The position numbers were made by a program, and so were the translations under genes. Below the pieces are notes generated by a model, which saw nothing but the letters and a program-made list of their open reading frames with translations, was not told the DNA's origin and made no database searches. From Mesorhizobium alhagi CCNWXJ12-2 (GTDB lineage: Bacteria; Pseudomonadota; Alphaproteobacteria; Rhizobiales; Rhizobiaceae), in NCBI RefSeq assembly GCF_000236565.1, contig NZ_AHAM01000058.1, forward strand, positions 1 through 64,000: DNA of 64,000 bases. Reading direction: 5' to 3'. Shown here one piece after another: positions 1-8,267 of the stretch (position 1 is the first letter of the stretch; the number at the start of each line of letters is the position of its first letter).

Positions 1-178
1 TTACGGCGTCAACGGCAAAGTTCATCGTGGCTGCGCCGAACGCCTGGCGCACCGGGTCCGCCACCGCGTCGATCGACACGGAGGCCGAGCCCTCGAAGGT
101 CGTGGCGAAGTATCCGCCGTTCACCTCGAGGGCGTTGATCTCCCGTCCATTGATCGCGCCGCGGCCGAGCAAACTCAT
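1..178 (-). CDS. Phage virion/tail protein, 3'-truncated by window edge
   Basis: An open frame reads leftward from an ATG at 178 and has no stop before position 1, so about 59 N-terminal residues are visible (begins MSLLGRGAING). The ATG overlaps the TGA of the preceding gene as ATGA, which shows translational coupling in the late operon. The fragment contains a short glycine/alanine/valine-rich stretch typical of virion proteins. The family is not recognised and the function is inferred only from position downstream of adaptor and tail-fibre-like genes. Confidence 0.6.
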   Translation of the reverse strand, partial: MSLLGRGAINGREINALEVNGGYFATTFEGSASVSIDAVADPVRQAFGAATMNFAVDAV

Positions 179-591
179 GTGATGCTGACGTCCAGTTCGC
201 CGACGCGGATCAGCAGCTCGTCGGTGTTGTAGAGGATCTTCTCGACGGTCAGGTCATCCTCGATGAGGCAGTTGCCGGAAGTCGCGGCGTCCCAAATCGC
301 GAAGTGGGTTATCGTGAGTGGCCCGACGCCATCCATGGCCGGGAAAGCCATCTCCTTGGCGTTCTCCGTCGCCTTGGATGCGGCAGCATCAAAGCCAGAG
401 GCCACTGCTGCGGCGTCTGCCGGGTCCATGCGGACGTAATCCGGCCAAGCCGCCAGCGACACCTCGTTGGCGCCGGTACCGGCCGGGTCGGCCGTGTGCA
501 GCGAGACATAGACGCGGCTGGGGGCAGTGTACGTCACGCCGCGCAGCACGTGGTCGAGAAGGGCGTTGGCGAGATAGATCGAGGCTGCCAT
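175..591 (-). CDS. Phage tail fibre-like protein (Gp80-like)
   Basis: 138 residues. The N-terminal block, with NALLDHVLRGVTYTAPSRVY followed by a VSLHTADP segment, and the central THFAIWDAATSGN motif match a widespread small phage protein usually annotated as a tail fibre or tail-associated structural protein. It has no signal peptide or membrane segment. It sits between an unknown tail gene and the 208-aa virion protein, with one-base and four-base overlaps on either side, so it is co-translated in the late operon. The role in the virion is family-based inference. Confidence 0.6.
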   Translation of the reverse strand: MAASIYLANALLDHVLRGVTYTAPSRVYVSLHTADPAGTGANEVSLAAWPDYVRMDPADAAAVASGFDAAASKATENAKEMAFPAMDGVGPLTITHFAIWDAATSGNCLIEDDLTVEKILYNTDELLIRVGELDVSIT

Positions 592-1217
592 CAGAGGTAA
601 CTTCCTTTCGTCCGCAGCCGAGCGCCCTGCTGGCCCTTGGCGACACGGAATTTGAGACCGTTGACCAGGCGTTCGAAATCGCTCTCGAGCTTGAGCCCGA
701 GTTGCGGATTGGCGAACTCGCCCGGCGTTTGCAGGATCTTGGCGGCAGCGCCCTTGCCGAGCTCCTCGCCGAACTGGTCGACGAGGAAGGCGGGCAGGGT
801 CAGCGCGGTGCGCGACGGCTTGAGGATGAAGCGCACGGTTAGCGTGCCCGTTGCCGGCGGCACCACTGTCACGCTGTTGAGGTTCTTTTGCGTGATGAAG
901 CGGGCGGAGCCGGCGTCCGCGTCATCGTCCTCCCAGCCCGGGCGGTTGTCATCCAGCCAAGCGATCGTGCGTGGCGTCAGTTCGATGTCATCGAGCTTGG
1001 CGCGCTCGATCTCGATGATTTCGGCGTCGGGGATGGTGCAGAGCGCCTCCGCCTCGGGCGTGGCGACATCCAGTGTGTCGTTCTCGCGCCACATGCGGCC
1101 GGCCATGCAGATCCGGCGCGCCGCATCGCGGATATTGCGCAGCATCAGGGGCTCGGGTGCCCGTGGCGCATGCGTCATCACTTCGGGGAGGATGGCGTCG
1201 ATGTCGCGGGAGGCCAT
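591..1217 (-). CDS. Phage structural protein, probable connector/tail component
   Basis: 208 residues, soluble and mixed alpha/beta by composition, without a signal peptide. It lies directly downstream of the adaptor-like gene and upstream of the tail-fibre-like gene. In podovirus-type late operons that position is usually filled by a tail tube or connector subunit. An early segment (LRNIRDAARRICMAGRMW) resembles the helical start of head-to-tail adaptors. The family is not recognised with certainty. The start ATG at 1217 lies two bases from the stop of the upstream gene. Confidence 0.5.
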   Translation of the reverse strand: MASRDIDAILPEVMTHAPRAPEPLMLRNIRDAARRICMAGRMWRENDTLDVATPEAEALCTIPDAEIIEIERAKLDDIELTPRTIAWLDDNRPGWEDDDADAGSARFITQKNLNSVTVVPPATGTLTVRFILKPSRTALTLPAFLVDQFGEELGKGAAAKILQTPGEFANPQLGLKLESDFERLVNGLKFRVAKGQQGARLRTKGSYL

Positions 1218-1219
1218 GG

Positions 1220-1918
1220 TCAGCTACCCCGCGCGTTCGGGCTGGTGGCGCGTTCCACCTGGATCTTGAGGCCGACGGCGCTGGCGAACAGCTGGTAGTG
1301 CCCCTGCGCGCGGCCGGGATTGCCGCCGAGATCGTCCTTGCCGAGCGCGCGGAACATCACATAGTCGAGCAGCGGCACGGAGTATGGCTCCGGCAGGCCG
1401 ATTGAGCCTGTGTAGGAGCCGATCACGGTTTCGTCGCCGCTGGCCGCCAGCGGGGCCGGCAGCTGCGATACTACCGCCTCGACGATGCCATTGCCGTCAT
1501 TGCCGGGGTAGCAGTAGAACTCGAGCGGGTTCGCCTCGTCATAGACGTACTGGCGAACCTCTTTGCGGTAGGGCGTCTGGCCGCGATCGTGCCAGAAGGG
1601 ATCCACGGCATCGAGCGTCTCGCGCGATGTCGGCGTGACGATGCGGCCACCCTCGCGCGGATCGTTCTGGCTCTTGAGGTTGCGTACGATGCGCACCAGC
1701 ATCAGGGGGGTGGGAGTGCCTGTGGCCGGAACGCTCTGCAGCGTACCCACTGCCAGGGTCAGGATCCTGCTCGAGGTGGATGCCGATGGCTTGGCGAGCA
1801 CGATGGCCTTGATGCCATCGTTGATCCAGTCTCGCAGCTCATTGAGCGGCCAGCGGATATGGTCCTCGTCGTTGAGGAGGACCGCAGCGCGTTCCATGAT
1901 CTCCTGGCCGGTCGGCAT
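1220..1918 (-). CDS. Phage head-tail adaptor-like protein (DUF6682-like)
   Basis: 232 residues. The N-terminal helix block, with RAAVLLNDEDHIRWPLNEL followed by RDWINDGIKAIVLAKPSA, is the signature of a phage adaptor-like family that I associate with DUF6682. Such proteins form the ring under the portal that joins head and tail. The rest is beta-rich, and its C-terminal LPEPYSVPLLDYVMFRALGKD also fits the family. It is encoded between the helix-hairpin-helix protein and the 208-aa structural gene in the late operon. The assignment is from remembered family patterns. Confidence 0.65.
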   Translation of the reverse strand: MPTGQEIMERAAVLLNDEDHIRWPLNELRDWINDGIKAIVLAKPSASTSSRILTLAVGTLQSVPATGTPTPLMLVRIVRNLKSQNDPREGGRIVTPTSRETLDAVDPFWHDRGQTPYRKEVRQYVYDEANPLEFYCYPGNDGNGIVEAVVSQLPAPLAASGDETVIGSYTGSIGLPEPYSVPLLDYVMFRALGKDDLGGNPGRAQGHYQLFASAVGLKIQVERATSPNARGS

Positions 1919-1928
1919 CGGTCAGGCC

Positions 1929-2405
1929 TTAGCTCTGCGGGGCGTTCGCGGCCGCCTCGGCGATGAAGGCCTGCGCCTGCTCAACCCACTTGTCGCGGGT
2001 AATGCGGCCCATGAGCTTGAGATCAGCGTCGAGCTTGGCGATCTGCTCCTCGGTCAGGCCTGCAACCGCGGCCATGGTGCCGAAGCCGGCCGCCTCGAGC
2101 TTGGCTTTCAAGCCAGGTCCGATTCCGTTGATGCCGATGATGTCAGGCTCGTCGCCGCCCTGTCCAAGGCCCGGCTCGCCGGCGCCCTTTGCCGGATCCT
2201 TCGCAGGCTTGGCGGGCTTCGCCTTCTTCTCGGGCTCGGGAACCTCGGGTACTTCCCGGTAGTGGACAACCGAAAGCAGGATCGCGATGTGCCGCTGCTT
2301 GTCCACGTGGCAGACGAAGCGGCCATATTTGTCGCGCTGGAAAGTGTAGGTATCGCCGGCGACACTGGTTTCGACCTGGCGGCCGGCGGTGCATTCGATC
2401 AGCAT
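1929..2405 (-). CDS. Phage protein with helix-hairpin-helix domain
   Basis: 158 residues in three parts. There is an N-terminal domain of about 55 residues, then a low-complexity Pro/Glu/Lys/Ala/Gly linker at roughly 55-85, then a C-terminal helix-hairpin-helix motif at about 90-150 (GINGIGPGLKAKLEAAGF). Helix-hairpin-helix motifs bind DNA without sequence specificity. Here it could touch packaged DNA, or the fold may serve protein contacts at the neck. It is the first gene after a strong minus-strand terminator at 2424-2473, so its transcript probably depends on readthrough or a local promoter. Confidence 0.6.
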   Translation of the reverse strand: MLIECTAGRQVETSVAGDTYTFQRDKYGRFVCHVDKQRHIAILLSVVHYREVPEVPEPEKKAKPAKPAKDPAKGAGEPGLGQGGDEPDIIGINGIGPGLKAKLEAAGFGTMAAVAGLTEEQIAKLDADLKLMGRITRDKWVEQAQAFIAEAAANAPQS

Positions 2406-2423
2406 AACAGTCCTCCTGTTGGC

Positions 2424-2473
2424 AAAAGGCGGCCCGCGAAGGAGAGGAGGAAAGTTCCCCCTCGCGGGCCGCC
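2424..2473 (-). terminator. Rho-independent terminator after capsid-distal gene
   Basis: A perfect 12-bp GC-rich stem (2428-2439 with 2462-2473) encloses a 22-nt loop and is followed on the minus strand by TTTT. It lies between the 152-aa virion gene and the helix-hairpin-helix gene, so it would separate capsid expression from the downstream neck and tail genes. Confidence 0.75.
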
Positions 2474-2505
2474 TGTCTTACGGTGCTGCGACCTCGCCCC
2501 GATGG

Positions 2506-2964
2506 CTACGCAGCCACGTACGACACGGTGAGGCCGATGGTGCCCGCGGCCGCGGTGGCGGCGTCCGTGACCAGCTTCGCGCCGATCGAGCGCGCCTGGC
2601 CCGTCGCGGTGGTGCGGAAGGCGGTGACGATCGTCGGGCGCGCCACGCCGCCGGCCTGCGAAAGCGTGCTGCCGTCGAAGAACTCGTCGTCGGTGGTGCG
2701 GCCGGTATCGGTGCTGCCGACTTCGCCGGACATGATGCCGATGTCCCACACGATGGCGGGCGTGCCGGTGTCGAGATCGTCGCTGTCGAAGATCATGTCG
2801 ACGACGCGGCAGTTGGCGGGGAGGATGGCGAGTTCCACGGTGTCGCCTTCCACGATGTCCGCCGGCACGGCGAACGCAAAGCGGTGGGTGACAACGTGGC
2901 CGGCGAAGGCCGGGTAGGGGACAGGAGCGATGCCCTGCGCCTCGTTGCTCTGATGGATGGTCAT
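2506..2964 (-). CDS. Phage capsid-adjacent structural protein, possible decoration protein
   Basis: 152 residues, beta-rich, with no cysteine, signal peptide or membrane segment. It lies immediately after the major capsid gene, separated by an 82-bp spacer containing a GC hairpin, and before a terminator. Small beta-rich proteins in this position are often head decoration or stabilisation proteins. The family is not recognised, so this is a positional inference. The valine/threonine/alanine-rich composition and short turn motifs fit an abundant virion protein. Confidence 0.5.
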   Translation of the reverse strand: MTIHQSNEAQGIAPVPYPAFAGHVVTHRFAFAVPADIVEGDTVELAILPANCRVVDMIFDSDDLDTGTPAIVWDIGIMSGEVGSTDTGRTTDDEFFDGSTLSQAGGVARPTIVTAFRTTATGQARSIGAKLVTDAATAAAGTIGLTVSYVAA

Positions 2965-3017
2965 CGATGTTCTCCGGGTTTAGGGCGCTTCTGGCGCTGT
3001 CTGCGGAACAAGGCGGA

Positions 3018-3042
3018 AGCCGGCGCGCTGGGCGCGCCGGCT
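3018..3042 (-). terminator. GC hairpin directly after major capsid stop
   Basis: An 11-bp perfect stem with a 3-nt loop begins five bases after the capsid stop codon on the minus strand. The following bases are only weakly T-rich (TTCCGCCTTGTT), so it may attenuate transcription or protect the capsid mRNA 3' end rather than terminate fully. Confidence 0.5.
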
Positions 3043-3046
3043 CTCA

Positions 3047-4150
3047 TTACGCTGCGGCGTTCGGATCGGCGGCGGCGGTGTCGATCGACAGGACGCCGAA
3101 GTCCTTGCTGTTGAAGCGGGTCTTCTTGATGCCCATGATGATGCCGGAGGCGACGGTCGGCTCGTTGCCGTGGTCGAACGTCTCCTCGGTCCAGGTGAAG
3201 CGCAGGCCGCTCGAGGAGCCGTAGGCCACAACGCCGGCCTGGCGGCCCATGAACAGGGCGCGAGCCGCTACGACGTTGGCGCCAGCGCCGTAGTCGTTGA
3301 AGCGGATGACGCTCTCATGGCTGTGCAGGACAACCTTGTTGATCATCCCCAGCCCGCCCTTGAACAGCGGGTTGTTGCGCCCTTCGGCCGCCGCGGCGGC
3401 TTTCTGGATCTCGAGCCAGCCGCCGGAATCGGCGACGCGCAGATCGTGCTCCTGGAACGGCGACATGAGGCAGCAGTAGTGCGCTTCGCCGTTGATCATC
3501 ACCGGCATCATGTTGGCGGTGGTGGGATCGGTCGAGCGCATCATGCGCGCCTTAACCTCGGCCTTCTCGATGACCGTGCGGGTCATCTTGTCGGTCGCGG
3601 CCAGTCCCGCCTTGGCGGTCACGGCGCCGGCATAGATCAGGTGGCCCGTGTCGGGCGCCTGGATCGAGTTGCCGGCAAAGCCTGCCCAGGTGGTTTCCTC
3701 GGTGAAGTCCTCGTTGATGCCGCGCGCACCGGAGAGGTACACGAAGTTCATCTCGTCCGTGTACTTCGACCAGTAGTCGGACAGGCGGTCCTTGGCGATT
3801 TTGCGGATGTTGTGGACCGTGCGCTTGCGGCTCATCTTGCCGCCGGCGGACACGCCGTGGCGCATCTGGTCGATATAGACCTCATCCGAGAAGAAGCGCA
3901 GGTTTTCCTCGGAGCCCTGCAGACGGGCATCGCCGGTCTTGGGCTTCTGGCGGAGCTGCACGGACAGGTCGAAGGTGATGGTGTCGCCGGCGTCCGATTC
4001 GAGATCGGTCAGCCGCTGAATGACCTTGTTGTCATCCTCGCCGACGAACTTGCGGTCGAAGTAAGACTTCTTCACCATGTCGATGAAGAGCGAACCAGAC
4101 CACTTCTTTTGGGCTTTGGGATCGCCGAAGGCGATGACGGTACCAGCCAT
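3047..4150 (-). CDS. Phage major capsid protein, N4-gp56 family
   Basis: 367 residues from the ATG at 4150, chosen because AAAGGAG lies seven bases upstream. A longer in-frame start at 4177 has no such site. Features of the N4-gp56 major capsid family are visible: a SLFIDMVKKSYFDRKFVGED N-terminus, the DTITFDLSVQLR segment, LRFFSDEVYIDQMRHGVSAG, and a long HK97-fold-like body. It forms the icosahedral head shell around the scaffold encoded two genes upstream. Hairpins lie both before and after the gene, and a CsrA-like gene is immediately upstream, so its expression level is probably set separately from its neighbours. Confidence 0.88.
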   Translation of the reverse strand: MAGTVIAFGDPKAQKKWSGSLFIDMVKKSYFDRKFVGEDDNKVIQRLTDLESDAGDTITFDLSVQLRQKPKTGDARLQGSEENLRFFSDEVYIDQMRHGVSAGGKMSRKRTVHNIRKIAKDRLSDYWSKYTDEMNFVYLSGARGINEDFTEETTWAGFAGNSIQAPDTGHLIYAGAVTAKAGLAATDKMTRTVIEKAEVKARMMRSTDPTTANMMPVMINGEAHYCCLMSPFQEHDLRVADSGGWLEIQKAAAAAEGRNNPLFKGGLGMINKVVLHSHESVIRFNDYGAGANVVAARALFMGRQAGVVAYGSSSGLRFTWTEETFDHGNEPTVASGIIMGIKKTRFNSKDFGVLSIDTAAADPNAAA

Positions 4151-4250
4151 GACGTAGCTCCTTTGGAGTTGGAGCACGTCATGCGCTTTTCGAGGTTCTA
4201 ATTACCGCGATTGCGGCAAAAACACAACTGGCCGAAAGCGGAGGGCGGTT

Positions 4251-4274
4251 CAGCCGGCCAGAGGCGGCCGGCTG
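4251..4274 (-). terminator. GC hairpin between CsrA-like and capsid genes
   Basis: A perfect 9-bp stem with a 6-nt loop sits 17 bases after the stop of the CsrA-like gene and about 100 bases before the capsid start. No T-run follows, so attenuation, an mRNA processing barrier or a regulatory leader structure are all possible. Confidence 0.4.
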
Positions 4275-4290
4275 AGTGGTATAGCGAGCG

Positions 4291-4527
4291 TCAGGCAGCC
4301 GATATCTGCCGCACATCCTGCAGCACGCGGCGAGGCTCGCCGGTGATGCCATAGGTGAAGCTGGCCGGGACCAGGCCATCCCCAAGAATGCGGATGGGCG
4401 ACAGGTTCGTCTCAAACGCGAGCCGAACCCTGGTGCCGGACTTGTGCTTCACCTTCACGACGACGCCGGCGTCGGCATTCTTGCCGATCTGCACCGCCTC
4501 TCCGACGCTAACGTCGAGTGCTATCAT
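4291..4527 (-). CDS. CsrA-like phage protein
   Basis: 78 residues from the ATG at 4527, preferred over the ATG at 4533 because GGGGA then sits at proper spacing and the protein begins MIALDVSVGEAVQIG, which lines up with the CsrA start (M-hydrophobic strand-GExxxIG). The next strand block, VVVKVKHKSGTRVRLAFE, aligns with the CsrA strands that end in the RNA-binding VRLGIE region. CsrA dimers bind GGA-containing hairpins and control translation. The C-terminal about 25 residues do not look like the usual CsrA helix. The gene sits between scaffold and capsid, where a post-transcriptional regulator of virion protein ratios would make sense. Identity is by pattern only. Confidence 0.55.
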   Translation of the reverse strand: MIALDVSVGEAVQIGKNADAGVVVKVKHKSGTRVRLAFETNLSPIRILGDGLVPASFTYGITGEPRRVLQDVRQISAA

Positions 4528-4551
4528 GCCCATGTCCCCGTTTGCGGCCGT

Positions 4552-5499
4552 CTAGCTGGCCAGGTACTGTTCGCGCTTCTCGTCGGAGAGCTTCTCCAGC
4601 GCCTTTTCGTATTCGACGCCATCGAGGCGATCGAGGTAGGCGAACTCGCTGCCGTCATCCGTCTCCGTCAAGTCGGCCGCCGGCACATTGGCGAGGTTCG
4701 GCGGCAGATCGCGCCTCTTGTTCTTGTCGCGGTCCTCGACCTTCTTGCTGCCAGGCACCTCGCCCAACTCGCTGACGATCTTCTGATGCGCCTTTGCCAG
4801 GATGGCCGCGCTGAGCTTGCCCGAGCCGTCCGCCTCGGCCTGCAGGGCGCGCACCTCTGCGTCCAGCGCCCGGTAGCGGATCGTCCCCGGCTTGTACTCC
4901 GGGTGCGACTTGATGAAGTCCGGCACCGTGCGTTGCTTCCAGGTGTCGATAGCCGATTCGCTCGACAGCGCGGCCTTGAGCAGCTGCTCCTTGATCTGGT
5001 CCCGCTCATCGTCGAGGGGCTTCAAGGCCGCGCGCATCTCCTTGGCAGTGAGCTCGCCATCGTCGAACTTCTGCGCGATCTCGTCCTTCTTCGTCTCGAT
5101 CTCGTCGAGCTTGGTCTTGGCGTCGGCCGGGGCCTTCCATTCGGGAAGCGCCTGCTGGGGCTTCTCCGGCTCGGCATCATCGTCGCCGGCGTCCTCGCCC
5201 TTGTCCTTGGCAGCGGCCGCCGCGGTTGCGTCGTCAGCCGTGGCCTTGGCTTCCTCGGCCGCCTTGGCTTTCGCCGCCGCGTCCGCATCGTCGCCACCAG
5301 CGTCATCACCGCCGGCGTCGTCGTCATCACCCTTCTTGCCGTCGCCGGCGTCCGCTTCATCGTCGCCTTTGTCGCCATCATCACCGTCGCCGGCGCCAGC
5401 GTCATCGCCGTTTTCGTCGTCAGCGTCCTCCAGGAGGCCTTCACGCTCCTCGTCGGTGAGCATTTCGAGGTCTTCTTCGTCGTGTTTCGTGCCAGCCAT
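4552..5499 (-). CDS. Phage capsid scaffold protein
   Basis: 315 residues. The first about 115 are extremely acidic and repetitive (Asp/Gly/Ala/Glu runs such as GDDDDAGGDDAGGDDAD). A charged helical region follows (about 120-240) and then a C-terminal segment that could contact capsid. High charge, coiled-coil content and position between portal and capsid are the usual marks of an internal scaffold that guides head assembly and then leaves. The stop is 25 bases upstream of the CsrA-like start. The acidic head may be a counter-charge reservoir in the procapsid, which is inference. Confidence 0.75.
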   Translation of the reverse strand: MAGTKHDEEDLEMLTDEEREGLLEDADDENGDDAGAGDGDDGDKGDDEADAGDGKKGDDDDAGGDDAGGDDADAAAKAKAAEEAKATADDATAAAAAKDKGEDAGDDDAEPEKPQQALPEWKAPADAKTKLDEIETKKDEIAQKFDDGELTAKEMRAALKPLDDERDQIKEQLLKAALSSESAIDTWKQRTVPDFIKSHPEYKPGTIRYRALDAEVRALQAEADGSGKLSAAILAKAHQKIVSELGEVPGSKKVEDRDKNKRRDLPPNLANVPAADLTETDDGSEFAYLDRLDGVEYEKALEKLSDEKREQYLAS

Positions 5500-5581
5500 C
5501 GGGCTTTCTTCCTTCGTAAGTTGGGGGTCGGTCGGGGTGAGTGTGGCCTGCGCCTCCTGCGGTTCTCGAGCTCGTGAAGGA

Positions 5582-7843
5582 TCAGGCGGCCTGCATCAGG
5601 CCGAACTGCTCATTTGCTGCCTGTGGCTGCTGCGGGGCAGGCGCACCAAGCCCCGGCGCTTGCGGCTGCTGCTGTGCTGCCGCCTGCTGCGCCAAGGCCG
5701 CCATGGCCTCGTTCTTGTCGGTCTGCGACACGAATCCGCTCTCGGCGAGGATGTGGTCGGCGATGTGCGTCGCCGGCGGCATCGCGATCGCCATCGCGGC
5801 CGCGTCCAGCGCCTTCTGCTGGGCGTCGACGTGGTGTCCGGAGATCTTCGAGCGCAGTTCCTCTGCCTGGGCGGCGATCTTGTCGCCCTCGGCCATCAGC
5901 TTCTTCAACTGCGCCTCGAGCATCGCCTGCTGCGCCTGGCCGGCGGCCTGCTGCGCCTGCGCCTGGGCGATCTCCTCCTCGGTCGGCTCCTCGGCGTCCG
6001 GATCGCGCTGGCCCGTCGCGGCGCGAATGCGCTTGACGATCTCTTCGCGGTTCGGAAGGTCCATGTTCTCGACAACGAGATCCATGAACAGCACCGCCAG
6101 CTCGGGCGTCATCTTGCTCATCGCCTCGAGCAGCGAATCGACCGCGGCCGCGCGCATGGTGGCGTGGAACGCGCCCTCGGAGATGATGTAATCCGCCTTG
6201 CAGCGCACAATGTCGTTCTCGGGCAGGCCGTCGTTCACGTCGACATACTCGGGCTTGCCGCGCATGTTGGTGATGCGGAACGACTTCTGCTCCGACATGA
6301 ACTGCTCGACATTGGCGAGCAGTTTCTCGCCGTGGATCTGCCAGGCCAGCAGCAGGTTGTCGAAATACTTCGCTGTCGCCAGCGAGCCCTGGTCCTGCCG
6401 CTTGCCGATCGCCACGCCGGATGTGGCGTTGGTCTTGCGGCCGAGCAGCTCGTCGGTCACGCCGGATGCCTGTTGGATCATGGAAATGGAGCGCGACATA
6501 AGCTCGAGGTGCCACTGCGAAAGGTCGCGATCGGCATTGATGTCGATCGTCTTGCCGGCCTTCTTGCGGATAACCGCATCAGGGCGGGAGATTTCCTCCA
6601 GGAACTCCTCGATCGTCATGTCGTCGGGCAGCGCATCCTCATCCATGATGACTTTGCTGGTCGACAGGATGTGCAGGGCCTTGGAGGCGCGCTTGTTGAT
6701 GTCCTTCTGGATGTCCTTCAAGCGCCGGATCATGCCGTAGGGCATGCCGTCGCGGCCGCGGCGATGGCCCCAAATCGGCGTGAACGGGAAACGGTTGTGC
6801 CGGTAGGGCGATTCGGAGAACCACAGCATGCCGGCGGTGGTGAAGATGGCGACGTGCATGCGCATCGTCACGCGCTTGACCGTCTCGGCCTCGCCCCGCT
6901 CGACTTCCTCGCGGTGGCCGGGGGAGTGCGGATCGTAGATTTCGCCGGTGAAGCGGCCGCCCTTGACCTTCTCGACCTCGACGGGAAGCCGGATCCACAT
7001 CTCGATCAGGCGAACGCGCCGGCGCTGATAGCCCTGAATGCGATCGCTGGTGCGCGATTGCCCGGCCTGCTCGAGCGAAAGCTCCTGCTCGTCCATGGCC
7101 TGGTCGCCATAGTAGTCGAGGTGGTGATAGTCGTCATTGTCGGCCGCCGAGCGCTCGAGCAGGCCCTTGCGCTTCTTGAAGATCGCGCATGCAACGTCGA
7201 GGTCGGCCCATTTCGAGCGGATGACGTAGCGGGCGTCTTTCAGGTCCAGTTCGGTCGCCGCGCTGTCCCACAGCATGTTGCGCCAGTTTTCGTAGCGCGT
7301 GTAGAGCGGCTCGTCCTCGTCTTCCTCCTGCACGCCGTCCTCGATCCAGCCGAGCCCGACCTTCACGGCGTCCTCGAACGACCGCGAAATGTGGAACGGC
7401 TCGCGGTTCACGTCCGACAGGTACTTCAGCAGCTGCGTCTTCTTCTCGGCCGGCTTTGCCTCCTCCTTGCGGCGGGGCAGCACCTTGAAATCGGTGCGGG
7501 CGCGCTTCTCGGTGCCTGTGACCCAATCGACCGAAGCGGAGATGACGTTGTAGACCAGCGCATCCTGGCCGCGATCGTTGAGGGTTTCCTTGTCCTCCGC
7601 GCTCCACTGGATATTGTCGTAATAGTCCTCGTCGCCGGCCATGTCCTGCCGGTTGTCGAACTGTCGATCGAGCTCGCGGGTGTAGTAGTCGAGCAGCCGG
7701 TGGTGGAGCTCGATCATGTCCGGCTTGTCGAGCGCGGCGACGCGCGTGGCGCGCTTGCCGCTCTCCTGGTCGGCGCCGGCGGGGATGGGCGACTTGAACT
7801 GCGTCTTTCGGACGGAGCCGTCCTCGGATTTCAGATCAAACAT
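5582..7843 (-). CDS. Phage portal protein, P22-type
   Basis: 753 residues, the length expected for P22-like portals. The N-terminus contains DQAL-type signature residues (NDRGQDALVYNVISASVDWV) and the body carries the portal fold, with a long helical C-terminal region rich in Gln/Ala (about 600-745) resembling the barrel of large portals. The portal forms the dodecameric DNA entry vertex and docks the terminase encoded upstream. Its ATG overlaps the stop of the upstream 143-aa gene by eight bases. The C-terminal low-complexity stretch QQAAAQQQPQAPGLG suggests an internal barrel tail. Confidence 0.85.
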   Translation of the reverse strand: MFDLKSEDGSVRKTQFKSPIPAGADQESGKRATRVAALDKPDMIELHHRLLDYYTRELDRQFDNRQDMAGDEDYYDNIQWSAEDKETLNDRGQDALVYNVISASVDWVTGTEKRARTDFKVLPRRKEEAKPAEKKTQLLKYLSDVNREPFHISRSFEDAVKVGLGWIEDGVQEEDEDEPLYTRYENWRNMLWDSAATELDLKDARYVIRSKWADLDVACAIFKKRKGLLERSAADNDDYHHLDYYGDQAMDEQELSLEQAGQSRTSDRIQGYQRRRVRLIEMWIRLPVEVEKVKGGRFTGEIYDPHSPGHREEVERGEAETVKRVTMRMHVAIFTTAGMLWFSESPYRHNRFPFTPIWGHRRGRDGMPYGMIRRLKDIQKDINKRASKALHILSTSKVIMDEDALPDDMTIEEFLEEISRPDAVIRKKAGKTIDINADRDLSQWHLELMSRSISMIQQASGVTDELLGRKTNATSGVAIGKRQDQGSLATAKYFDNLLLAWQIHGEKLLANVEQFMSEQKSFRITNMRGKPEYVDVNDGLPENDIVRCKADYIISEGAFHATMRAAAVDSLLEAMSKMTPELAVLFMDLVVENMDLPNREEIVKRIRAATGQRDPDAEEPTEEEIAQAQAQQAAGQAQQAMLEAQLKKLMAEGDKIAAQAEELRSKISGHHVDAQQKALDAAAMAIAMPPATHIADHILAESGFVSQTDKNEAMAALAQQAAAQQQPQAPGLGAPAPQQPQAANEQFGLMQAA

Positions 7844-8267
7844 CGCTCAAGATCTCCACTTCCCTGACCTTGCCGGTTTCCCGCTCGGTCACTGTGAGTT
7901 CGGCAATTGCCGTTTGTGCGGGGGCGACGTAGGGGGGGATCGACAGCAGATCGCCGAGGCAATCGCGGATGAGCCCCAGCAGGCGGAAGATGGCGCGGGT
8001 ACCGGTGCCGAGTCGCAGCGGATCGAGGAAGCTTGCCACCTGGTGGGCGGCCTTCGCCATGTCGCCTATTTCCTCGGAGTAGATCCACGCCTTGTCCATG
8101 GTGACGACACAGGGGAACGTGTAGTCGCCCAGCTCCTCGCCGGTGCGCACGATCGCCATGCACGGGCGCATCTGCTCGTCGATGCAGATCCACGTGCCTA
8201 TGGCCGTCAGTTCGCCACGGGTGCGAACCCAGGCGCGTTTGGTCAGGTCGAGAACTGGTGCGCTCAT
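7836..8267 (-). CDS. Phage protein of unknown function
   Basis: 143 residues from the ATG at 8267. Longer open frames upstream are arginine-rich and look non-coding. The protein starts MSAPVLDLTKRAWVRTRGEL and shows alternating strands (WICIDEQMRPCMAIVRTGEE) followed by helices. There is no signal peptide. It overlaps the portal start by eight bases and the upstream protease-like gene by four. I do not recognise the family. Its place between terminase-linked genes and portal suggests a packaging or head-completion role, but nothing in the sequence proves it. Confidence 0.6.
   Translation of the reverse strand: MSAPVLDLTKRAWVRTRGELTAIGTWICIDEQMRPCMAIVRTGEELGDYTFPCVVTMDKAWIYSEEIGDMAKAAHQVASFLDPLRLGTGTRAIFRLLGLIRDCLGDLLSIPPYVAPAQTAIAELTVTERETGKVREVEILSDV

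Noticed and set aside
4892-7867. 991-residue open frame on the plus strand opposite the portal and scaffold genes
   Set aside because: It begins as serine/alanine runs opposite the acidic scaffold tail and has no recognisable domain; the minus-strand portal and scaffold are clear.
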